Source of the DNA: Meconema thalassinum | Taxonomy: Eukaryota; Arthropoda; Insecta; Orthoptera; Tettigoniidae | Direction: 5' to 3' | DNA: 64,000 nucleotides | NCBI GenBank assembly: GCA_946902985.2 | Contig: OX336388.2 | Span: 134,055,846 to 134,119,845, forward strand | Shown here: piece after piece, positions 24,543-35,490 of the stretch | Position numbering within the stretch: position 1 is the first letter of the stretch | How the letters are laid out: every line of letters starts with the position of its first letter | Made by a program: the position numbers and the translations under genes | The notes under the pieces: model-generated | The model's input: only the letters and a program-made list of their open reading frames with translations | What the model was told of the DNA's origin: nothing | The model's database searches: none

Positions 24543-24900
24543 ATATTTAAATGGGCGTTTATCGCGATGAAACTTGGTATGGCATATGCTTATACAAATT
24601 TTAATCCACGGGCATCTAATTTATTTCAATTGTTTTCATAACCACAAGATGGTGGCTGTGCGAAATTATAAAATGTTATTTTTATTTCTTGTGTCCTAAT
24701 CATGCGATTGAGGTTTGAATAATACACCTACGCAATAATATTCATGAAATAGTACACATATAAAAATCCAACATGCCCACCTTCCAAAATATTTAGACGG
24801 TTCTCGATATATACCAATGTATTACAGCAATCAAACTGAAATTTTGTTTGTTGATAGAGGCAATTAACATGAGGATATATGAAAATAGGATATTTAGTTC

Positions 24901-25325
24901 TTCACGTGACTACTTGTTTAAATCTAACAACAAAATGTTAGCAAATTCATTATTTTATTAAAATCAATATTTTTGAAATATGGCCGCTTAAAGGAAAGAA
25001 TAATATGGAACTTAAAATGAAAACAACTAACATCGTTACGAGATGCCCTGTGATCTCGTAATTCTAGAGCTAGAACACATAATGGTACATGAGAAACAAA
25101 GTTAAAATGTAATTATCGTAATTACGGAGAGAAGACGATTCTTTGTGTAACGACAGGTTAATTACACTTTAACTAATTTGTGATTCACAATTACGCAATC
25201 TTATACTGCTTTCAGATACTTCATACCGTTAAGACGAGCAAATATCAGCAGTGACAGAAGATCAATCACAAAACTCTAAAGAGGTTATTCTGTATGCGAT
25301 GATAAATAATTATATAATATTATAA
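24901..25325. other. Non-coding AT-rich stretch
   Basis: No reading frame, RNA gene or repeat recognised. Confidence 0.5.
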
Positions 25326-25329
25326 CATG

Positions 25330-26104
25330 ACAAACTTAAAATCAGCGCCCAGGGAACTGGAGGTCGGACTAGGAAAAGTTCAGAAGGCAGAAAAGTTTAA
25401 ATAGCTCGGTGAATGGATAGAGCCTAACCTTTCAGAGAAGGAAGCCTTCATGTTACGCATTAATAAAATGGAAATGGCATACCACGTAACTAAAGACATC
25501 TACAATAAGAGATCGATATCCTTAAACGGCAAAATTAGACATTACTTCACTGTTATTCGACCAGAGGCTCTGTATGCGGCAGATACTAATAGGTCTAGGG
25601 GAAAAACTAGAGTCTAAAGAAAGGAAGATTTTGAGGACAATCCTGGGCCCCAACAAAGAAAACAGTGAGTACAGAAGGCGTCACAACCACGAATTGTACA
25701 AGCACGTGGAGAAGATCAGTGACACGATTCGAAAAAGAAGGATTGCCTTTTATAGCCACGTGACACGAATGAGCCCAGGCAGGATATCAAAACGGATATT
25801 GACGTACTTTCAAGATAAGAAATCCAAAGGGGCATGGCTTTCGGAAGTTGAACAAGATCTACGTGAAATGGAAATTTCCCCTAAAGATATCCAGGAGCGT
25901 GTTCTACTTCAGGAAAAACTACGTTCGCACAAATGTTTCCAGGAAAAGCCGAAGCTGAAGGCAGGGAAGGTGTGGTCCCAAGAGAGAAAAGAATAACACC
26001 GGAGATGAATGCGAGAACACTGGGCGGTAGTTAGAGCTTGGAAGAAGAGACAGTTGAACTGACGTGGTCCCTAGTTGGCCGAATCGAAGAAAAAAGAAGA
26101 TAAC
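25330..26104 (+). pseudogene. RTE-like LINE 3' fragment A
   Basis: The clear part (25574-25996) reads SKERKILRTILGPNKENSEYR, then KISDTIRKRRIAFYSHVTRMS, then SEVEQDLREMEISPKDIQER. This is the region after the reverse-transcriptase domain in one group of RTE-like LINEs. Upstream, in broken frames, are KMEMAYHVTKDIYNKRSISL and GKIRHYFTVIRPEALYAADT. One stop and one or more frameshifts disrupt it. It is followed directly by a second copy of the same region. Confidence 0.75.
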
Positions 26105-26324
26105 TAATATTAAACGAGCTCCCAGAAAGCTCATTGTGGAACAGGGCCAAATCAAGCAGGCAGATAAGTTTAAGTAGTCTACTTCGGCGGGTGAATACTA
26201 CCTAACAATTGTGAGAAAGAAGCAATCATAGCTAGGATCAACAAGTTAGAAGTGGCAGACCAGCTAACTAGAGATGTCTACTACAAAAGATCAGTGTCCA
26301 TCAACGCCAAGCTTAAGCATTATT

Positions 26325-26922
26325 AAAACTCATGAATTTTTCTAGGTTTGTGCCGTGTGTTGTGTGGGGTTTCGCCTAGGATAAAAAGCTGGCCCATCAG
26401 CGGGCTCTAGGATCCCCGCCCGGACCCCCAAAGGAGTAGCGAACTGGGCGCTACCTCCCTTTTTATGACGAGCACCTGCGCCTCTTTAATGCGAGTGATA
26501 AAAGCTCAAACAGCCATAACCTCCCTATGAAGGCTTCCAAAAAGATGGTGTATTGGCTTTCACGGCCGGTGAATTAAAACTCATCAATTTTTCAAGGATT
26601 GTGCCGTGTCTTGTGTGGGGTTTCGCCTAGGACACCTTCGTAGGGAGGTTATGGCCGTGAAAGCCAATATACCATCTTTTTGGAAGCCTCCATAGGGAGG
26701 TTATGGCTGCTTGAGCTTTTAGTTCTCGCAGTTAAGAGGCGCAGGTGCACTTCATAAAAAGGGACGTAGCGCACAGTTCACTACTCCTGAGGGGCTCCGG
26801 GTGGGGACAACAAGAGCCCACTGATGAACCAGCTCGGTGTCCTAGGCGAAACCCCACACAAGGCAAGGCACAAACCTGCAAAAATTGATGAGTTTTAATT
26901 AACTGGCCGATATACCATTTTT
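26325..26922. mobile_element. 598-bp foldback element with 12-bp target duplication
   Basis: TTAAGCATTATT occurs on both sides (26313-26324 and 26923-26934). The LINE coding sequence resumes correctly after it, so the boundaries are supported by the host gene. The left arm starts AAAACTCATGAATTTTTCTA and its inverse ends TTGATGAGTTTTAATT near 26900. Shared blocks are TGTGTGGGGTTTCGCCTAGG and GCCATAACCTCCCTA with their inverses. A third copy of the end lies near 26573-26640, so smaller hairpins are nested inside. No coding capacity. Confidence 0.7.
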
Positions 26923-27465
26923 TTAAGCATTATTGTTCAGTCATTCGCCCGGAAGCCCTGTAGGCAGCAGAATGCCTGGCAATGAATAGAAAATGTCTGA
27001 TTGAAAGGTTAGAAGCCAAAGAAAGGAAGATCCTTAGACCAATCAGAGAAAATGACGAGTTCAGGAGACGGCATAACAACGAACTCTACCTGCACATTGA
27101 GAGGATATCAGACACCATTCGTACAAGGAGGATTCAATTTTATGGCCACTTAACACGCATAAGCTAGCAGAAACAAACCAACAATATCTCTTTCTACTTT
27201 GTTAACAAGAAAACCAAGGAACCCTAGTCCATCGAAGTTGAAAAAGATCTTCTAGAAGTAGGAATCACACTCGAATACATCCAGGAGCGTGCACCTCTCC
27301 AGAGAAGACTTAAAGCATACAAGAGCTTCCAAGAAACGACAAATTGAAAACCAGTAACAAGTGGACTGTTGAAGGAAAGGAGGCTCACAGAACGCGAATG
27401 CGAGAATATTGGGGAAGAGTTAAAGCTCTAGGGTGCAAACGGTTGAAGTAACACAGCAGGCCATA

Positions 27466-27467
27466 AA

Positions 27468-27515
<48 letters not shown>

Positions 27516-27517
27516 AG
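27466..27517. repeat. (AAAG)n microsatellite
   Basis: About 13 AAAG units at the end of LINE fragment B. A (TTAA)n run follows at about 27565-27592. Confidence 0.9.
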
Positions 27518-27727
27518 AATTATGTAAAATAAATAAATTAAAATACTGCTAATAAATGAGTAAATTAATTAATTAATTAATTAATTAATTAATAAAAACT
27601 TTGTAAATTAATAAATGAATGGATAAATAACTAGAATGAAATGATATGAAATAAAGACTACAGAAAATGGAAACTGCTTTCCATTTGACAAAACAAGTTT
27701 ATAACAAAAAATGGCTCTCTTAGAATT

Positions 27728-27760
27728 GAAGCCATGAATTCCAAAACAGCACAAGTCCAC
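27728..27760. repeat. Left terminal inverted repeat of the AATT transposon
   Basis: 33 bp, perfectly complementary to 30458-30490, and includes one copy of the subterminal motif in inverse orientation (CCAAAACAGCACA). Confidence 0.9.
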
Positions 27761-28076
27761 TTAGCAAAGTTTTGAGATAAACGATTTTTTTGTGTATCTT
27801 TAAACATACTGAAGCTATTACTTCGATTTTTTTTCTATACATACATATTACAAGGCTTTTGAGTCTTGCAAAATATTACATTAAAACTATGAACAGTTTC
27901 AGAGTAAAAAAAATATGAAAATGGTGTTTTTGTGCTGTTTTGGAAATCATTGGAATTCTTTTTAATATTACTTTTATTAACGTTTGTTTAATTGCACTCA
28001 AATACATGTCAAAACTTAAATTTTTGGTGAAATCGTATTCACAAAGATATCAGTGAATAGATGACCCTAAAAATTT

Positions 28077-30109
28077 TCAGTCTGAATCCCAGGCTTCACT
28101 TTCTGAGGCAGCAATGTCACTGTCTGAGTTTCCATAAGCAAGTAGACGCTCAAAGTATGGCTGATGCTGTACATCAATGGATAGTATATATTTCGAAATG
28201 TCTCTTGCTTTCGCAGGTTTCAAACTAATTTCACTGTTGTAGGCATTCTTTAAAGCTGTCAAATCAAAAACACGCTTTTCTTTAAATTGAAATGTCTGTG
28301 TCACTAGTCCACGAGCTGATGTGCTAGCAGTCACATCATTGATGCGATACTGAATGATCTTGTATGATGTGACTTTCCACTTTCCTTCATGTTTAGATAG
28401 AGGCACAGGTTCTTTCACTTTTGCAAAGAAGGTTTTGTAATCCTTAATCATGGATTGATTGACGTGAACAATGTGTATATTACTTGCACTCTTCTCTATT
28501 ATGTTGATCCATTGTTGAGGAGTGTACACAGTGTCCTGCTTCCTCTTCTTCAACTCTATGCGAGCAAAATCTCTGTCGCAGGGCAGATAGGAGTGGCCTT
28601 TTGTCGGATAAACGTGTCTTATGTATTCAAAACGTCCACATTTCACTAAGTGATGTAGATATTTGACAACAGTGTTGTTTCGGTTTTGAGCTGTACATGC
28701 ATCTGTGAAAATGTACAGGTTCCTCACACTCGGGCCAACGTGATGTTTGATGAAATGATCCAAAAAAGAAACAGTTTCATTTGGCGTTTTTCTTCCTGTA
28801 AGTTCTGTGTACGGAAACATGAAAGCTTGATTGTCCGACATACGATGGAATCCTATAACATATAACCAAAGCTTCCTTGCATAGAACATCTCAGTTATAG
28901 GCATGAATGGGAAGGGAATATTCTGCATGTAATCAAACACCACACATTCTGACTTGCCATATTCCTCTCCTCCCTCTTTGACTAAGAATTCACATTGTTT
29001 CATTTCAGTGTAAAAACTTTTAGCTTTACGTTTATGTAATTCAAGCTGTGTCTTTAAACCATCCCTCACTGCAGCAATATTTTCACACTGTATTTTGAGT
29101 TTTAACTGTTCGCACTGTGCACAGATGTCTGTCCTTGGACGTCCGAAAGGATAGTTAAAAGTCTCTTTATAGTAGCGGAAAAAATATTCATAATTTATTA
29201 GAGGCTTGAATTCTTTTGTATCAAAACACATATATGCCTCAGGTTCATATTTCTGTAGATACATCTTCCACATTGTTTTAACATTCAGGTCTGAAGCCAA
29301 GTACCTAGTTTTCTTGCCACTCTTGCCGTAATGTGCCACCCGGAAGGGATACGACATAATGTGTGTCTTCATTTGGTCTTTGCAACTTTCAGATTTGCAC
29401 CAAGTTTCACGACGTCCTCCACGTTCGTCAACAGGAGAAAGTACTCCTTCACACACCAGGGATGTGATCCGTCTTAAACGTGATGCAGTGATCCCGTGTA
29501 ATGAAATGAAGGCTTGCTTGCACATTATCTTCTGGAAATCGCCTATTTTCACCTAAAGAGAAGATAGATTTATTACTACTTGAAAACATTGCTAAAATAC
29601 CGAAAGGGGAATATATAGATAATGATCATTTGTAGGTAATATCTGATTATTAACCTTTGAGTAGGCTATATGTTATATTAAAATATATTGAAATCACTCA
29701 CTCTGTAGTAAAAAACAGCTGAATGAGGCTTTGTAGCTTCATGAAGCCGATACCGTTTTCTTCCTGGCTGGGTTACACTTACTAGTCCAACCAGATACCT
29801 GTCTTGTGCATTTTTAGACTCCATGTTATTAAACTGTGTTATTATATTGTCCTTGGCAGCCTGTGAGAGGTCAGACATGCATTGTCTTCTACATCTAGAA
29901 CAAATAAAGCAAATATTAGGAAATGTATATGTTTTAATATATTACGCCAGTTGCTACTGTGGTTTTGAAACCATGCTCTTTACTTACTTGCAATCCTTTC
30001 CTGTTTCCTGTCCAGACAATCTCTTCTTTTTTAGAATGTTTTTCTTCCAGTTTTGGGGATCACATTTCCGTTTAGGAACTGGTATACCATCTGAACCATC
30101 GTCATCCAT
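28077..30109 (-). CDS. Putative transposase with three exons (DUF7869-like), 596 aa
   Basis: Exons on the minus strand are 30109-29988, 29894-29702 and 29552-28077. Intron borders are GTAAGT...TTCTAG and GTGAGT...TTTAG, and the phases join in frame to give 105 + 491 codons ending at 28077. The start is the ATG of MDDDGSDGIPVPKRK; an upstream in-frame ATG (30280) would add a hydrophobic stretch and is less likely. The N-terminus is basic with a Cys cluster (DCKCRRQC, formed across the first splice). Later come a CAQC pair (about 249-252), VVFDYMQN (Asp about 312), IFTDACTAQN (Asp about 389) and KGHSYLPCDRDFARIE (acidic residues about 431-438). These spaced acidic residues resemble an RNase-H-fold D-D-D/E transposase; this is inference. 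The C-terminus is acidic (SDSDIAASESEAWDSD). The whole protein resembles widespread DUF7869-type proteins. Lying between matching inverted repeats, it is probably the element's transposase, still intact. Confidence 0.8.
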
Positions 30110-30457
30110 TTTCCAACTCTTTTTCACAAAACACCACACAAAAACCAATAATATTTTCAGTATTAACACTCCACAGTTCACGCGGGAACACAACGTAACA
30201 GCTGATGCGAAAGCAGCTCTGCCTAGTGAGAGCGAGAGGAGATAAGGACTTGTGCTGTTCTGGAAGTCAGGCGCGCTCATTTAAAGTATTTGAGTTTAGA
30301 GTCAGAACAGCATTTGTTCATGCTCTTGTGATGTTTTGATTATCATTACTTGAAATACAGGTTCAAAAAGCAAATATTTTGTGCTGTTCTGATTACCAAG
30401 TGGTAGCTTACGACGAGACGATTCCAGTGATACCCATAACTCATATAGCGTCAAAAT

Positions 30458-30490
30458 GTGGACTTGTGCTGTTTTGGAATTCATGGCTTC
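30458..30490. repeat. Right terminal inverted repeat of the AATT transposon
   Basis: 33 bp, perfect inverse of 27728-27760. Further copies of TGTGCTGTT(T/C)TG lie inside at 27931, 30251 and 30380, plus an inverse partial copy at 30303, suggesting transposase binding sites. Confidence 0.9.
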
Positions 30491-30655
30491 AATTGTAAAA
30501 TTCAACATTATACAACGGTAGTCTTACGTGCAGCCCTCTATGCAGCCGAGACACTTAATCTACAACATAAAACACTGAGAAATCAATTGGAGATTACGGA
30601 ACGCAAAATTATGTGTACAATTTTGGGACCAAGAATCAAAGTTGGAATTCATCTT

Positions 30656-31787
30656 CCAACAAGAAGTTCCGTGACGAACTAAAGAGCCTACTTTTCATGC
30701 CAATGATTATTCTACAGTATATGAACCTATCTAGGATAATGAAGATATTAAGTTGCTAATATCGAAATTTCTAATTATTTCGAAATACTGTATACCTTGC
30801 ATAATGTAGCCTAATAGAGCACTACAGTTGGCAGCCCTGATGACTGAATATATTCTTTGTTCCATCTCTTAAGGTACAGAATACAAAATTTGGTTGAAGT
30901 CCAATGAATAGCATGGACGTTACATGCAGTTAAACATTGGATCTAACAGCGTGCGTAAAAACATGTTGGCAACAATGTCATGCATGTATTGGTCAGAAAT
31001 AATCTGAAATAATATGATCTATTGTTGTGCCAATTTTGAATGAAATCCATTAGTTAGTATAGAAGTTACATGCATTTAAAAATTGGACCTATCAGCAGGC
31101 TTATAATCATGTTGGCAGCACTGGCGTATATTAGTTAGTCCAAATGCATCTAGAATGACAGGTACTATACGTGTGCAAAGATTAGAGCTATTATTGGCTT
31201 GCATACTTTCTGATATATTGGTATTTGGATAAAATAAATTAGGAGCATTTATTAACAGTTGGCAGCCCTGGTGGATCCTAAGAATACGCTCAGTCATATC
31301 TGGTTATGTATGCATACAACATACGAAATTTGGTTGAATTCCAATTGATAGTGTAGAAGTTATGTGCATTTAAAAATTGGACCAATCAGCAGGCTTATAA
31401 TCATTTTGGCAACACAGCGATGTATGGCCTCCTGGAAATTAAACTGCAATATTATTATCTATACGTATGCCAATTTTGAAATAGCTCCCATTCATACCTT
31501 CCAAGATATCCAACATGGAGCTCAAATTTCAATTGCGATTTTTCAGCAGTTGGTAGCACTGACATCATTTTCAAATATGGCCGTGAGATATTCGGGTATT
31601 GACCTTTACTCCTACCAAATTTTGTTTTGATTGCTCCAGCCGTTTAGGAGTTGATTAGGGGGGGGGGGGACACACACAGCCAGACAGACAGACAGACAGA
31701 AGGACAGACAGACAGACACACATTTGCCCGATCTCATAAGACTACTTTTTCCTCATTTTTGCAAAATGTGAAAAGTAGGCTAAAAAT
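30656..31787 (+). mobile_element. Hairpin-ended dispersed repeat, member 3
   Basis: It matches 62162-63583 over most of its length, starting ACAAGAAGTTCCGTGA and ending AAAAGTAGGCTAAAAAT. The terminal hairpin is CTACTTTTTCCTC...GTGAAAAGTAG, preceded by a (CAGA)n-like run (31678-31712). It contains near-repeats of about 240-300 bp (CAGTTGGCAGCCCTG; CATACGAAATTTGGTTGAA; TCAGCAGGCTTATAATCAT). It is inserted in LINE fragment C. Confidence 0.65.
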
Positions 31788-32225
31788 TAATGATGACGTC
31801 TATTTAAAAATTACTAAAATCACAGACACAATCCGTATGAGAAGGATCCAATTCATGGGTCATTTTGACAGAATGGACCCAACTACGGTAGGTTAACACA
31901 TAAAATCTATACGTTTTTGTAGTAAAAGGCAACAAGGTCCAATTGGTACAAACAGGTGGAAAAGGACTTGGCTGTATTAGGTTTTCCGAATCTCAAGGAT
32001 CGAGGGGCAATTAGGAAAATTACTCATACACGGGGTTTTCAGGGAGAAGAGAGAAGATCTACCAGACACGTCTGGTCGCAGCAACGAAGACTCGCTCAAT
32101 CGTTGCACATGAAGAGTTATTGGGCAAACATCAAGGCCAAGAAGTGTTGATTCCGCGTGGTCCTCGGAGACCCATTCGCGCAGAAGAAGAAATAAAGTAA
32201 AATAAAAATTTTAAAATGAAGATTA

Positions 32226-32556
32226 GAAATGAAAATGAAAATCCACAGCCTGCTTCCAGTCGACCGACTGGGCCAGGGAATGGAATGAATGAAGCCCCCA
32301 TCTAGCGGCGAGGATATGAACTGTGCCGGCTGCCGAAGCTTGTCGCACTCCCCTTGGGCAATGATTAAATGAATGACAGATGAAATGAAATGATAGTGGA
32401 CAGTGTTGCTGGAATGGAATTTGTGACAGGGAAAACCGGAGTACCCGGAGAAAAACCTGTCCAGCACAAATCTCACATGTAGTGACCGGGATTTGAACCA
32501 TGGACCCAGCGGTCAGAGGCCAGCGAGCTGCCGCCAAAGTCACGGAGGCTGAAGAT
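32226..32556 (-). mobile_element. tRNA-derived SINE
   Basis: On the minus strand a head with GGCGGCAGCTCGCTGG (A-box-like) and GGTTCAAATCCCGG (B box) is followed by a body with CTCCGGGTACTCCGG and TCGCCGCTAGATGGGGGC. It ends near TGTGGATTTTCATTTTCATT. The palindromic element is inserted just upstream of its head. Confidence 0.7.
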
Positions 32557-32563
32557 AAGAAAT

Positions 32564-32569
32564 AAAATG
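32564..32569 (+). repeat. Left AAAATG target duplication of the palindrome
   Basis: A direct 6-bp repeat matching 51155-51160, immediately outside the first base of arm homology. Confidence 0.75.
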
Positions 32570-32999
32570 AGTAGTGGGATGAGGGGAAAGCTGCTCCACT
32601 TTTTATTGAGCCACCCTCGTAGCGGCCCCGAACCTGATATCTCGCTAACCAAACATGGGATTTGAACATACAGGGTGTCCTAGCACTGCTAGTAATGCCC
32701 CCTACTTTCCTATAGCCTCTTTATTTGATTAAAAGACCAAAACTAAAAGGTCATTCGCGAGTAGTGGGGTAGTGTTGGTTTCCTGAAGTCGCGCTCGTGC
32801 TTGAATATGTATGCCTATGTTGGGAAAGGGTTAGGTGGTGGGGGAGGAGTAGGGTCGAGTGAGGGGTCGTTTAGATGGTATTTTATCCGCTCTAGATGAT
32901 GGTGAGTTTATTTTTTAAAAATGGATGGAATTGGGAAACGCCATTTGGGGTAAACATGTTGTTTTTTGACATTATGGCGATGAATGTTTTTTTATACGC

Positions 33000-34100
33000 C
33001 TGCGCACTTGAGGAGTTTTGTAAGAGGGCGGGCTTTTTAAATGATGATTTATAAATGAGTGTTTTTTTTAATATGTATTTAAAGAAACAAAAAAAACTAA
33101 TAGGTCATTGGCTTTTTAGTATCTCGCTAACCAATAATCGGATTTAAACCTATGGGGTGTCCTAGGACTCGTGGTGAACTCTCATTTTTCTATGGACAGG
33201 GTATATCCACTCCAAAATAAAAACTACCCTTACCCGGGGGGATGAAATAGTAATTTATTTTTGTATGCTTACGAACTTGGCGGCTTTTGTAAGAGGGCGG
33301 ACTTTTTAAATGATGATTTATAAATGAGTGTTTTTTTTAAATGTATTGAAATAAACCCCAAAAAACTAATAGGTCATCGGCTTTTTAGTATTTCGCTAAC
33401 CAATTATCGGATTTAAACATATGGGGTGTCCTAGGACTCGTGGTGAACTCCCCTTTTCTATGGACGGGGTATATTCACTCTAAAATAAAAACTACCCTTA
33501 CCCGGGGGATGAAATAGTAATTTATTTTTGTATACCTACGAACTTGGCGGTTTTTGTAAAAGAGCGGGCTTTTTAAATGATGATTTATAAATGAGTGTTT
33601 TTTAATATGTATTTAAATAAACCAAAAAAACTAATAGGTCATCGGCTTTTTACTATCTCGCTAACCAATAATCGGATTTAAACGTATGAGGTGTCGTAGG
33701 ACTCGTGGTGAACTCCCCTTTTCTATGGATGGGGTATATTCACCCCAAAATAAAAACTACCCTTACCCGGGGGATGAAATAGTAATTTATTTTTGTATAC
33801 CTACGAACTTGGCGGTTTTTGTAAAAGAGCGGGCTTTTTAAATGATGATTTATAAATGAGTGTTTTTTAATATGTATTTAAATAAACCAAAAAAAAACTA
33901 ATAGGTCATCGGCTTTTTACTATCTCGCTAACCAATAATCGGATTTAAACGTATGAGGTGTCGTAGGACTCGTGGTGAACTCCCCTTTTCTATGGATGGG
34001 GTATATTCACCCCAAAATAAAAACTACCCTTACCCGGGGGGGTGAAATAGTAATATTTTTTGTATGTGTGCGCACGGACGGGTTTTGTCAAAAGGACCTA
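33000..34100. repeat. About 266-bp tandem repeat, left arm
   Basis: TAATAGGTCAT(C/T)GGCTTTTTA recurs at 33100, 33369, 33634 and 33901. Each unit carries ATCTCGCTAACCAATAATCGG, CTCGTGGTGAACTC and TACCCTTACCCGGGGG. The mirrored array is at about 49620-50724. Confidence 0.85.
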
Positions 34101-34197
34101 ACTATACGTTTGTTAATATTTTCTGAACCCCTGATGGGATTTTGCCATAGACAGTAACCTAACACTGGGGGTGACGCCCCGTTTTTGAATGTATGAT

Positions 34198-35154
34198 TCA
34201 TTTTTGTCGAAAGGGCCTAACGACACTTTTGTTCATATCTCGCGAACCAATCATGCTAGGGACTTGTATGAGGGGTCCTAGCACTTGGGGAAACATCCCC
34301 TGTTTGGGGGTGAAACTACCCCCCCAAAATTGAAAAATCCATATCTCGGAAACGAAGAATCCTAAAATTAGGTGTGATAGCTTAAAAAATCGGGGATGAT
34401 ATAGGCTTTTACCTCGATGGATCATTTCACCCCTAAAACAGTAAATAGTCATGTTATGGGGAAAAAACGTGTTAAACACCTAAAAATGATAAATGAACCT
34501 AAGATCTTTTGTTTTTGAAGAAAAATAGCAGGGGGGTGAAACTACCCCCCAAAATTGAAAAATCCATATCTCGGAAACGAAGAATCCTAAAATTAGGTGT
34601 GATAGCTTAAAAAATAGGGGATGATGTAGGCTTTTACCTCGATGGATCATTTCACCCCTAAAACAGTAAATAGTCATGTTATGGGGAAAAAACGTGTTAA
34701 ACACCTAAAAATGATAAATGAACCTAAGATCTTTTGTTTTTGATGAAAAATAGCAGGGGGGTGAAACTACCCCCCAAAATTGAAAAATCCATATCTCGGA
34801 AACGAAGAATCCTAAAATTAGGTGTGATAGCTTAAAAAATAGGGGATGATATGGGCTTTTACCTCGATGGATCATTTCACCCCTAAAACAGTAAATAGTC
34901 ATGTTATGGGGGAAAAACGTGTTAAACATCTAAAAATGATAAATTAACCTAAGATCTTTTGTTTTTGATGAAAAATAGCAGGGGGGTGAAACTACCCCCC
35001 AAAATTGAAAAATCCATATCTTGGAAACGAAGAATCCTAAAATTAGGCGTGATAGCTTAAAAAATAGGGGATGATATGGGCTTTTACCTTGATTGGTCAT
35101 TTCACCCCTAAAACAGTAAATAGTCATGTTATGAGGAAAAAACGTGTTATACAC
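34198..35154. repeat. 225-bp tandem repeat, left arm
   Basis: Four units, the outermost longer, contain CATATCTCGGAAACGAAGAA, CTAAAATTAGGTGTGATAG and GGAAAAAACGTGTTA. The period is exactly 225 bp for three units, so one minus-strand frame stays open across each unit from an ATG to a stop. Mirrored at about 48559-49500. Confidence 0.9.
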
Positions 35155-35273
35155 CTAAAAGCATAAGCATCTTTGTGAAACCATGCTTTAATGGACATGT
35201 GTATGGAGGATGATTGTTGTTATTATTATTATTAGGTAATTATGGATTAATGTGAGTATAGATAACTAACCAG

Positions 35274-35490
35274 TGGGGAGCGTGATGGCGCAGGTGCTTA
35301 GCTGCTCGTCTTTACCCGGACGGCTGGGGTTCAAATCCCGGTGACAGCGGGGGTTGGAATTTTCACTTGAAAAATCACGTGGCGTCAGAAAGGGCATTCG
35401 GCCTTAAATCCCCGGCAAAAATGAAAATGAGGCTGGTTGGCTCCGGCGACTCAAAATAATAGGGAAAAGCCGAAGAAAGAAAAAATGGTA
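35274..35490 (+). mobile_element. tRNA-derived SINE, left arm
   Basis: GTGATGGCGCAGGTGCTTAG (A box) and GGGGTTCAAATCCCGGTGA (B box) are followed by a body with GGCATTCGGCCTTAAATCCC and an A-rich end near 35480. The mirrored copy is at 48223-48439; one base in the B-box stem region differs between the arms. Confidence 0.75.

Larger units (their letters stand above)
22444..24900 (-). mobile_element. Hairpin-ended dispersed repeat, member 2 (with insert)
   Basis: It opens TTTTTAGCCTATTTTCATTT, with the inverted partner GAAAATAGGC (22465-22474), then a TG-rich run (22495-22545). Diverged units sharing CAACATGGTGGCTGTGC-like text follow (near 22914, 24643) together with CAAAATATTTAGACGGTTCTC (near 23057, 24786). 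The second half of the unit is displaced by the retroposon at 23211-24542. Confidence 0.55.
26105..27517 (+). pseudogene. RTE-like LINE 3' fragment B, split by a foldback insert
   Basis: It repeats the coding blocks of fragment A (KLEVADQLTRDVYYKRSVSI, then after the insert VIRPEAL, LEAKERKILRPIRENDEFRR, RISDTIRTRRIQFYGHLTRI). It has several stops. It is interrupted at 26325-26922 and ends in an (AAAG)n tail (27466-27517), probably the element's own 3' microsatellite tail. Confidence 0.75.
27728..30490 (-). mobile_element. Apparently intact DNA transposon, AATT target duplication, DUF7869-like protein
   Basis: Perfect 33-bp terminal inverted repeats (27728-27760 and 30458-30490) start GAAGCCATGAATTCC and contain CAAAACAGCACAAGTCCAC. 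They are flanked by AATT (27724-27727, 30491-30494). Because the insertion lies in a LINE whose coding sequence can be aligned on both sides, the 4-bp duplication is supported independently of the palindromic AATT. The element encodes one three-exon protein on the minus strand. The motif TGTGCTGTT(T/C)TG recurs near both ends. I cannot name an established superfamily with this combination. Confidence 0.85.
27620..32195 (+). pseudogene. RTE-like LINE 3' fragment C, split by two insertions
   Basis: Coding pieces line up with fragment A across two interruptions. Before 27728: FHLTKQVYNKK (compare YHVTKDIYNKR). 30491-30660: NCKIQHYTTVVLRAALYAAET and ITERKIMCTILGPR. 31788-32150: NDDVYLKITKITDTIRMRRIQ and EKDLAVLGF. 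The codon-by-codon match across the first insertion shows that AATT is present once in the host and twice around the transposon. Stops confirm it is dead. Confidence 0.7.

Noticed and set aside
29984..30280. Start of the DUF7869-like protein at the upstream ATG (30280)
   Set aside because: It would add a hydrophobic 57-residue leader reading towards the subterminal repeats; the ATG at 30109 opens directly into the basic, Cys-containing N-terminus.
35274..35360. tRNA gene at the SINE heads (also at 6.0, 32.5, 38.6, 51.7 and 60.1 kb)
   Set aside because: A and B boxes are present but acceptor and anticodon stems do not pair, and SINE bodies follow directly.
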